Part shown: in pieces, positions 1 through 6,700 of the stretch
Layout of the letters: every line of letters begins with the position of its first letter
Position numbering within the stretch: the first letter of the stretch is position 1
Source: an uncultured Pseudomonadota bacterium
GTDB taxonomy: Bacteria > Lernaellota > Lernaellaia > Lernaellales > Lernaellaceae
Assembly: GCA_937967875.1 (NCBI GenBank)
Contig: CALBTQ010000634.1
Coordinates: 1 to 17,255 of the forward strand
Reading direction: 5' to 3'
Length of the DNA: 17,255 nt
The notes under the pieces: generated by a model
The model's input: the letters and a program-made list of their open reading frames with translations, nothing else
The model's database searches: none
What the model was told of the DNA's origin: nothing
Program-made: the position numbers and the translations under genes

Positions 1-46
1 AGATCGTATTCGGTGACTGGAGTTCAGACGTGTGCTCTTCCGATCT
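1..46 (+). other. Illumina adapter sequence (artefact at contig end)
   Basis: Bases 13-46 match the Illumina TruSeq read-2/index adapter, beginning GTGACTGGAGTTCAGACG and ending GCTCTTCCGATCT. They are preceded by an 8-base block, CGTATTCG (5-12), in the place of an i7 index, and by AGAT (1-4), which is the end of the P7 flow-cell sequence. The order P7 tail, index, adapter, insert is exactly that of a library molecule. This is not biological DNA. The genome begins at base 47, and any reading frame running through this segment is spurious. Confidence 0.98.
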
Positions 47-391
47 GCCGTCTTCATAGGGATCGGGGTATTCGATCTGGATCCACTTATCCTCGATGTC
101 GCCGTCTTCCTGGTAATGCGAATCGATGCGCCGGTGGCGATAGACGGCCTGGAACATCGCCGTGCCGCGCGGCAGGCGTGTGGGCAACGTGCCCCACAAC
201 AGCGGATCGTTCGCCGCGGCGACCTGCTCGGTGGTCAGCAGCGAATCGTCGAAGAAATCCAGGAAGGCGCGTCCGGGAATCGGATCGGCCGGCGGCTGCT
301 CCGGCTCTTCCTGGGCGAAAGCCGCGACCGACGCGGTCAGCAAGCAAGCGAGCACGAACAAGGCGAGGCAATAACGTGTGCAGCGGTTCAC
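47..391 (-). CDS. Exported protein of unknown function, 3' end missing (truncated by adapter)
   Basis: The frame opens with GTG at 391-389, directly after the TAA stop (394-392) of the ceramidase-like gene, and stays open for 115 codons to base 47, where the adapter begins. The N-terminus MNRCTRYCLALFVLACLLTA is a classic Sec signal peptide: a basic start, a hydrophobic core, and an Ala-rich end with a likely cleavage site at AFA|QEE near residue 26. The mature part starts Glu/Pro-rich and continues with an Asp/Phe-rich stretch and a YRHRR...YQEDGD region. I recognise no family. A weak SD (AAAGGG in the last codons of the upstream gene) and the abutting TAA-GTG suggest translational coupling. 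The GTG start and missing stop make it easy for gene callers to miss. It is the third gene of an exported-protein operon. Confidence 0.8.
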
Positions 392-1771
392 TTAGCGCCC
401 TTTCTTGATCAGCGCCAGCAGCGCCTCGGTGACCAGCGGTCCCGCTTCGCGGCCGCAACTCATGGAGCGTTCGTATTTGTAATGGCTGTCGTTCCATTCC
501 GCCGCGGTCATCATGTAAGCCAGTTCGTCGTTGGCCAGCGTGACCACGAACGGCGGTTTGGACCAGGGCATCGCGTCTTTCAGAATTTTACCGATGCTCG
601 GGAACGGCTCGCCGGGCACGAAGGCGAAGGTGCACGGGCCCAGGTCGAGCACGTTGAGTTCGGTGTTAAAATGTTTCTGATCCTGCCTGCGATCGTCGAT
701 ATGGATGATGCCGTTGTCGGCCGCGACGCGGAACAACGCGTTGTCCATCGGCACGGCCAGCGCCGCATGCCGCAGCTTGATTTTCGCGTCGCTCACGCGC
801 TTGGCTTCGCGCACGCTGGCCGCGGCGGTGTCGTACAGATACTCGCCGAGTTTGTCGGCCCAGGCGATGCGCTTTTGAATGTCGTAGTGCTTGCGCTGCT
901 CCCAGCGGCAGGGATAGGCGGTGACCATGCCGCCCGAGGCGTTGGCCAGGAAGAAGCCCACGCCGCCGCCCTTGGTCGCGCAGTGCTTGTAAAATTGGCC
1001 GGGGAAATCGGCGCTGATTTTGTTGTTCTCCAGCAGGCTTTCGGCGTGGCAGGCCCAGTTGATCACCGTGGCCAGCGCCCGGCCGTCGAGCGTCTCGACG
1101 CGCAGCACGCCCATTTGATCGTCCTTGGGGCCCTGGCCATGGTCGAACCACAGATTGGTGGACCATTGCGGGTCGACCGTGGCGTCGCCGAAGGCCAGGC
1201 GCGCCGGCTGCGCGGTGCGGATCGCGTCGTTGACGCTCAGCGCGATCGCCTGCATCGTCTTGTCGAACCAATCCTCGTCTACGCCGCGATCGACCGGTAT
1301 CAGCAGGCCCGGCCCCCAATAGCCGATGGTGTCGGGGCCCTGGTGATTGTGCGTGGCGATTACCTGGACGTTGTGCGGATACTTCGCGGTGATCAACGAG
1401 CGCAGGCGGTTCACGTCGGGGTTCATGATCCCGACGATGTCCATGGCGATGAGCACCGTCGCGTTGCGGCCGTCGTCGAGGTAGAGGATGTGCGCATACA
1501 CCGGATCGAGCACGCCGCGGCTCTTGCGGCCCGGACCGAAGCCGGCCATCCACGCCTTACGGTCATAGGGGGTAATGTCCAGCAGTTGCGCGCCGGCCAG
1601 CAGCACGCCGTCGTTGCGCGTCACGGCCATCGCCTCGTCGAACAGGGGCGGAATCGGCGCGGGCACGTAGGGCTGCATTTGGACGCCGCGAATTTCCATG
1701 TCGTAGGAGCAGGCGGTCAGCAAGGCGAACAGGAACAGCAACAAGCACAGCGGCAACAGGCGAAGTTTCAT
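392..1771 (-). CDS. Neutral/alkaline ceramidase-like lipoprotein
   Basis: This 459-residue protein has a lipoprotein signal (lipobox LLTAC, Cys21), so it should be lipid-anchored in the envelope. The rest resembles the N-terminal domain of neutral/alkaline non-lysosomal ceramidases (PF04734). There is LAGAQLLDITP near residues 58-68, a D-x-VYAHILYLDDG segment (89-101), and AMDIVGI (109-115). The metal-site-like THNHQGPDT (140-148) and NWACHAE (238-244) follow, then ISADFPG (252-258) and FVPGEPFPSIG (384-394). Where characterised enzymes have the GDVSPN nucleophile motif, this protein has GMVTAY (281-286), so the usual Ser appears to be Thr284 by eye alignment. Hydrolysis of ceramide is therefore possible but not assured. 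The start at 1771 has a strong SD (GGGGAGGA) and gives a full signal peptide; an upstream in-frame start at 1879 lies inside the preceding gene. It lies 14 bases after the upstream lipoprotein gene and abuts the next gene. Confidence 0.85.
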   Translation of the reverse strand: MKLRLLPLCLLLFLFALLTACSYDMEIRGVQMQPYVPAPIPPLFDEAMAVTRNDGVLLAGAQLLDITPYDRKAWMAGFGPGRKSRGVLDPVYAHILYLDDGRNATVLIAMDIVGIMNPDVNRLRSLITAKYPHNVQVIATHNHQGPDTIGYWGPGLLIPVDRGVDEDWFDKTMQAIALSVNDAIRTAQPARLAFGDATVDPQWSTNLWFDHGQGPKDDQMGVLRVETLDGRALATVINWACHAESLLENNKISADFPGQFYKHCATKGGGVGFFLANASGGMVTAYPCRWEQRKHYDIQKRIAWADKLGEYLYDTAAASVREAKRVSDAKIKLRHAALAVPMDNALFRVAADNGIIHIDDRRQDQKHFNTELNVLDLGPCTFAFVPGEPFPSIGKILKDAMPWSKPPFVVTLANDELAYMMTAAEWNDSHYKYERSMSCGREAGPLVTEALLALIKKGR

Positions 1772-1785
1772 GCATTCCTCCCCGA

Positions 1786-3357
1786 TCATTGGCCGGTCAT
1801 GTCGTGGTACTGCTCGATGAGCTCGAGCAGGTCGAAAAGCGCCGGGCGCAAACCGGCCGGGTCGGGATGGCGGAACCATTCGCCCAACTCGATGCTTTCC
1901 ACGCCTTGCAGGTCGAGCAATTCGAGCAGCACGTTGATGAAATCGAGGTTGTAATAGGCGAACAGCGGCTCGATCGAGTCGAAGTGGAACGGATAGCCGT
2001 CGACGAAATCGACCTTGAGCGCCAGCAGAATATCGTGCACGGCCCAGGTCAGGTCGTAGTCCATTTCCACGACGCCGGGAATGGTGAACGTTTCATTGGC
2101 GTCCCACACGCCGTTGCCGTTGCCGTCGATGTAACGGATCGGATCGTCGGTTTGATCCTCGGTTTCCTCGGCCACGCGCTCGATCATCTCGACAAGATTG
2201 CCGGCCACCCAACCGAGGTATTCGCCGGAATTGTTGATGCGGTCGGCGCCGTCCTCTTCGAGCAAGGTGAGGAAGGTCGGATAGACCGGATCGTTGAGCA
2301 TCAGCTCAAGCAGGGCGGCGACGTCGTCGATGTTCTCCAAAATGAGCAGCACGTCTTCCATCGAGAAGTCGGCCAGGTCGATGTCGGTCGCCCACGGCCA
2401 ATCGATATGCTCGATCAGCAGCATGTTGAAATTCACGTCCAACCCGAGCAGCAGGTTGAACAGCGATTCCATGCCCGCGTAGATCGAGGCGAAAAAATAC
2501 ACGTCGGTCGCGTCGTGCACGCCCGCCAGATCGGGGCGGAAGAACAGGTCGAAAAACGTGAACTGGAATTTATCGATTGCGAAGTGGAAGTCGTCCTCGC
2601 GCGCCAGCAGTTCGGCGATGTTGTTGCCCATCTCGATGCTGACTTCCGACCAGAAATCGCCCAGCAGCGTCTGGATCGTCTCGCCGTAGAAGGGGAAGCA
2701 CGTTTCGCGCGCATAGGCGCAATCGTCGAAGGTGCGGAAGCATTCCAGCTCGCCGGTAACGTAAATTTGCGGGCAGGCGGCGATGCAATCGTCGACGGTC
2801 CAGTGCGTGCCGCCGAGCATGCCGCAGTCTTTGAATTTTTCGCAGGCCGCCGCGCACAGTTCCTGTGACGGCGGGAAGTAAATGATGTCGCAGCGTTCCA
2901 TCATCACATCGCAATCGGGCGCGGCGATCACGCAGTCGCGCGTCGCTTCGTCCAGGCCGAAAGCGCCGGTGGCGAGGCACTGATCGTACGGAGCGTTGAC
3001 CGGGTCGAGCACGCCGCACTCGTCGAGCTTGTCGCACACGGCGGTGAGTTCGGCGGAGGGAATGTCCTCGACGGCCGGCTCGAACATGGTCAAAACGAGG
3101 TCGAGCGTGTCGGAGAACTGCAGCACGTCGGCCAGCACCACGCCGTACTTGGCTTCCAGGTTGCCGCTTTGCAGTTCCAACGCTTCCTGAAAGGCGAGGT
3201 AGGCGCCGGTGCCGTTGTTTTCGCCAAGCAGTTCCTTGCCGCGCTGGATCCACTCCTGAACGGTGGGCTCGTCTTCCTCTTCCTCCTCGCAGGCGATAAA
3301 GAAGGTGGAGACGAGGGCCAGGCAGCCGATCAGGATCACCCATTTTTGCCAGTGCAT
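1786..3357 (-). CDS. Large acidic lipoprotein with tandem Cys-rich modules and an EF-hand-like loop
   Basis: The product is a 523-residue exported lipoprotein: hydrophobic signal, lipobox FIAC with Cys23, then a run of Glu/Asp. Residues ~33-82 look like one or two TPR-type helical hairpins (QRGKELL...AYLAFQEALEL). Residues 108-156 and 172-220 are two Cys-rich modules whose six cysteines have identical spacing (steps of 6, 13, 15, 7 and 7 residues), offset by exactly 64. The second module has two extra cysteines (168, 195). Residues 411-422 (DGNGNGVWDANE) fit a canonical 12-residue EF-hand or dockerin-type calcium loop, with Asp at 1, Asn at 3 and 5, Gly at 6 and Glu at 12. The remainder is acidic and helical. 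I recognise no named family; a surface or periplasmic binding role is an inference. The start has an SD (GGAGG) seven bases upstream. It is the first gene of the operon, behind the promoter at 3449-3478. Confidence 0.88.
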   Translation of the reverse strand: MHWQKWVILIGCLALVSTFFIACEEEEEDEPTVQEWIQRGKELLGENNGTGAYLAFQEALELQSGNLEAKYGVVLADVLQFSDTLDLVLTMFEPAVEDIPSAELTAVCDKLDECGVLDPVNAPYDQCLATGAFGLDEATRDCVIAAPDCDVMMERCDIIYFPPSQELCAAACEKFKDCGMLGGTHWTVDDCIAACPQIYVTGELECFRTFDDCAYARETCFPFYGETIQTLLGDFWSEVSIEMGNNIAELLAREDDFHFAIDKFQFTFFDLFFRPDLAGVHDATDVYFFASIYAGMESLFNLLLGLDVNFNMLLIEHIDWPWATDIDLADFSMEDVLLILENIDDVAALLELMLNDPVYPTFLTLLEEDGADRINNSGEYLGWVAGNLVEMIERVAEETEDQTDDPIRYIDGNGNGVWDANETFTIPGVVEMDYDLTWAVHDILLALKVDFVDGYPFHFDSIEPLFAYYNLDFINVLLELLDLQGVESIELGEWFRHPDPAGLRPALFDLLELIEQYHDMTGQ

Positions 3358-3402
3358 CGTGACCTCCGGCGGTCGTCAAAAAGCGAAAGGAAAGGACTCG
3401 CG

Positions 3403-3429
3403 CGACGAAGAAAAAACGTCGTACCGACG
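3403..3429 (-). promoter_or_regulatory. Possible attenuator in the lipoprotein operon leader
   Basis: On the transcript, CGTCG (3429-3425), loop GTA and CGACG (3421-3417) form a 5-bp GC-rich hairpin followed directly by six U (3416-3411), like a small intrinsic terminator. A second CGTCG at 3407-3403 could pair with the same CGACG, giving a mutually exclusive fold that would remove the terminator. It lies about 13 bases after the predicted transcription start. The stems are short, so this is only suggestive. Confidence 0.3.
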
Positions 3430-3448
3430 CCCTCCCAAGGTGTACGGC

Positions 3449-3478
3449 AGTCTACTGAGCCGCCCCTTTCGCTGTCAA
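3449..3478 (-). promoter_or_regulatory. Sigma70-like promoter of the lipoprotein/ceramidase-like operon
   Basis: On the minus strand, a perfect -35 TTGACA (3478-3473) is followed by an 18-base spacer and a -10 TAGACT (3454-3449), which keeps the conserved A at the second position and T at the sixth. The predicted start near 3442 gives a leader of about 85 bases before the ATG at 3357. Confidence 0.6.
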
Positions 3479-3552
3479 GGTACGCGGCGGAAAATCGGGT
3501 CTGATTCAAAGAGGATCAATCGCGCGCCGCGCCCGTGCGCACTCGTTTACAC

Positions 3553-3575
3553 GGCCGAAAAATAACAAGGGCGCG
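3553..3575. repeat. 23-bp direct repeat, copy A
   Basis: GGCCGAAAAATAACAAGGGC plus GCG, identical to bases 3741-3763. The bases before both copies (TCGTT...) are also similar. On the minus strand it supplies the T-tract of a terminator, but the stem next to this copy is poor (about 4 bp, CGGC/GCCG). It looks like a decayed duplicate of the terminator at 3746-3776, on the far side of the structured repeat. Confidence 0.85.
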
Positions 3576-3605
3576 GCGGTGAGCCGGCGAAGCGATGTTT
3601 TTTCG

Positions 3606-3706
3606 CCCTCACCCCGGGCTGCGCCCGACCCTCTCCCCCGAGGAGAGGGTAAAAGTCGGCAGCAAAATCTCCCTTCTCCCCGTGGGAGAAGGGGCGGGGA
3701 TGAGGG
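3606..3706. repeat. ~100-bp multi-hairpin dispersed repeat, copy 1
   Basis: This element is nearly identical to 16741-16840. Its ends (CCCTCACCCCG at 3606-3616 and CGGGGATGAGGG at 3695-3706) pair with one bulged base. Inside are a small GGGC/GCCC hairpin (3616-3626), an 8-bp hairpin CCCTCTCC/GGAGAGGG (3629-3649), and a perfect 10-bp hairpin CCCTTCTCCC/GGGAGAAGGG with loop CGT (3671-3693). Each can form on either strand as a closed, branched structure. It resembles REP/BIME or MITE-type intergenic repeats. No transposase is nearby. The T-run just before it (3598-3603) is also present at the other copy. Confidence 0.88.
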
Positions 3707-3740
3707 CCGTCCTTGGTCAAGATCGCCACATTCGTTCAAT

Positions 3741-3763
3741 GGCCGAAAAATAACAAGGGCGCG
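3741..3763. repeat. 23-bp direct repeat, copy B
   Basis: Identical to 3553-3575. This copy is part of the working terminator of the fusion gene and continues into its perfect GC stem. The two copies bracket the structured repeat, with 165 bases between them. Confidence 0.85.
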
Positions 3764-3776
3764 CCGAGGCGCGCCC
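3746..3776 (-). terminator. Rho-independent terminator of the acyltransferase-glycosyltransferase gene
   Basis: On the minus strand, a perfect 9-bp stem GGGCGCGCC/GGCGCGCCC (3776-3757, two central unpaired bases) is followed by TTGTTATTTTT (3756-3746). It begins 21 bases after the TAA stop at 3798. Confidence 0.85.
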
Positions 3777-3797
3777 AAGGTGTTGAACGAAAGCTTG

Positions 3798-6700
3798 TTA
3801 TTCCGTAGCCGGGGCCGGCTCGGTCGGAGCCGCTTCAGCCGGAGCCGCTTCAGCCGGTGCGGCTTCAGCGGGCGCGGCTTCGGCGGGCGGAGCGGCATCG
3901 CCAGGCAGCACCTCGACCGGCTCGGCCGGCATTTCGGGCGTCGCCTGATCGACGGACGGCGGTTCCTGGCCCGGCGCGAATTTCTTCTTGCCCGTTTTCT
4001 CGCCGCCCTTGAACGACCACACGCCCAGGTTCTTGTCGATCAGCGGATTTTTTTTGACCAGCTCGGGCATTTCACGGAACGGTCGGTAAGCGCTGGCGGC
4101 CGGCAACGCTTCCCAGGTCTTGTAATCCTTCTTGCCCAATTTATCTTTGCGCACGTAGCCGAACACGCCTTGCATGACCACTTCGGGTTTGGCCTTGCCG
4201 CGGACGCGGACGACCTTCTTTTTCACCGGCAACCAGGCTAGGTAGTATTCCGCTTTAAGCTGATCGTAATCGTAGATGTTGTATTGAATCGGATTGAGCG
4301 CGGTTTTGACCATCCATTCGTCCAACCCTTCTTTGGTGTTGGGGAACAGCGCGGGCAGTTGGATGATCACGTGCGGCTTTTTCCCGAAGACGTAGTCGTA
4401 ATCGAATTTCTCATGGCCCACGTTGCGCTCGCCGGTTTCGATGTTCAGATGTGCGATGTGCTTGTCGGTCAGTCCGGCGATATCGATGATCTTGCGCTCG
4501 CTGAAAAAGCCGAGCGCGCCGATGGGGATCGTGGCGATGGTCGCTTTTTCCGGCATGGAGCGGGCGATCGTTTTGCCCGCGGCGGAGAATTCGGGCACCA
4601 CGCTCTGGATCGCCTTGTGCGCCTTTCCCTGCAAGAGGAAAAACCCGCCCCACAGATTGAGCAGGATCACGACGATCACCGACCACAGCAGCGGATGGCT
4701 CTTGCGCTGGCCCGGCTCTTCTTCCTCGGCGTCGCGTTCGTCGGCTTCCTCGGCCTCTTCCTCGGCCTTGGCTTTGCGATGCTGCGTCCACAGATACCAG
4801 GTGGCCAGCAGCGTGAAGGGGAAGGCGGGCAGCAGGAAGCGCTGGTAGGAGAAGTAGTCGCCGCCGACCAGCAGGTTGAACAGCAACACCGCGCCGATCA
4901 TCCCGAACGCCAGCTTCAGCCAGCGCGGCCAGGGCGTGGGATCGCTGCGGCGCACGATAAGCAAAAAGATCATGTACAGCGGCACGATGCTCGACAGCGC
5001 GCCGATGATCAGATAGCGCAGCCCTTTGCCCAGCAGGATGCCGCCGCCGACTTTCGTGTAGTACGTGTTGGGGAAAAAGTAACCAAAGTACTGCCAGCGC
5101 CACAGCCAATACAGACCGAACAGGCCCACGGCGATGGCCAGGTAGGCCAGCCCTTTTTTCATCCGCTCGCTGCGTAGCGGCAGGAACCAGGACAGTCCGA
5201 GCACCACGGCGATGAGGATGCCTTCGGGATGGAACAGCCCGGCGGCGAAGGTGATCAGCGCCGACTGCCAGGGCCATTCGTCGTTTTCGTACTCGCGCAG
5301 ATGCACGGTCCAGGCGGCGATCCAACACAGCGAGAAGATCGTCGTTTCCATGCCCGACCACGACCAGATGACCGCCGGGTTGCACAGCGCCAGGAACATC
5401 AGCGTGAACCACTCGGGACGGTCCGGCGCCTGATCGCCACGCTCGCGGCGGATCAACCGCCACACCAGCGCCACGACGGCGGCCCAGGCGAGCAGGCCGA
5501 GGAGGATCGATCCCATGTAGGCCATGCGTTTGTTCATCATGATGATCGGAGCCATCAGCAGTACTTGTCCCATGCTGGTGAAGCCTTCGACGATCGTGCC
5601 CGGGTTGTAGGACAGCCCGTTTCCGTTCACCAGATTTTCCGCGAAGCGGAAAGTGATGAAGGCGTCGTCGACCGGTTTCGCCGAGCCGTTGAGCATGACG
5701 GCGAACAGCAGTAAGAGGATGGTCAGCACGAACACGCGCTTGACCGTCCAATCGCGTTTGGGCTTGGGTTTGGCCGGTTCTTTTTCCGGCGTCGCGGGCG
5801 ACTGCGCAGTCGCGGCGGGCGCCGGTTCGGCGGTTTTTTCGGCAATCGGTTCGGCGGTCGGTTTCTTTTCCTCTTCGCTCATTCTCGTCCTCGTCTCCAC
5901 AGGTTTCGCCGGAGCCGCCACGGTTTTAGCGGCCGGCGCGCTGTCTTTCTTCGGCTTTTTCATTTGCGCCAGTTGTTTGCGGTAGGTCAGGAAACGGATC
6001 GCATTTCGACCCACCGGCCAGACCATGGCAATGGCGACGGAAGCCGGATAACTGAACAGCTTGAGCATCGGTAAATTATGCGCCACATAAAAACCAAGCG
6101 TAATTATGCAAAAACCCAATAAAATGACAAACCATAAAAATGGATAAAATTTTTTCTTGATCGTCTTGTCGCGCCAACGGGCCATCGCCCGGGTGAATTG
6201 ATAGGACACGTAAATGTTCAGCGGTATCTGCACCGCCCAGACCAGCCACCAATTGAAGCCTTTGAACATATAAAAGAAGCTGGCCGACATTTCGATCACC
6301 ACCCAGTGGCAAACGAAAAAGACGAACGATTCCTTGCCGATCAGCTCGGTTATGCCGCGCAGGCCGCGGCGGCTGTGTTTGTACCAGCGCATCAGCGGGA
6401 TCATCGTCACCAAACCCATCAGCAACAGGCGTGTGACGTAATCGCCCTTGCCGCGCAGGAAGAAGCCGACGTCGCCGCGCGGCGGCGTAAAGGGAATCAG
6501 CAGCCCCGCGGCGAAGATCGCCAGACCCAGGATCCACAGCACGGCTTCCCATTTGGTGCGGTGCACGCGCTTGAGCGCGACGCCCAGCATGAACAGCCCG
6601 ACCCAGGGCACGAAGGCGAAGTGGATGTACAGCAACCGCCGCCACCACGCCACGCCGAGCACGGCGTTGTGGTAGATGTCGGCCATGATCATGTGCGTGG

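Larger units (their letters stand above)
3358..3797. other. 440-base intergenic region
   Basis: This stretch has no supportable gene. Reading on the minus strand from the end of the fusion gene, it holds a rho-independent terminator (3776-3746), a ~100-bp structured repeat (3706-3606), a second copy of the terminator's T-tract sequence (3575-3553), a promoter (3478-3449), an attenuator-like structure (3429-3403) and the SD of the lipoprotein gene. Short open frames across it are made of the repeat and lack ribosome-binding sites. Confidence 0.8.

Noticed and set aside
32..1954. 640-codon plus-strand open frame opposite the ceramidase-like and lipoprotein genes
   Set aside because: It starts inside the adapter, is antisense to genes with clear motifs and SDs, and has the His/Gln/Arg-rich composition of a GC-rich shadow frame.
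3606..3706. Possible CRISPR unit or tRNA-like cloverleaf
   Set aside because: There are only two copies 13 kb apart with no spacer array, and no anticodon arm or CCA-like acceptor; a REP/MITE-type element fits better.
3547..3898. Small frames across the first structured repeat as possible short proteins
   Set aside because: They are composed of repeat sequence, have no SD, and include the terminator; the hairpin structure explains the region better.
4411..5751. 446-codon minus-strand frame overlapping the GT-C domain
   Set aside because: It is an out-of-frame shadow, Arg/Ala/Gly-rich; the overlapping frame carries all GT-C motifs.
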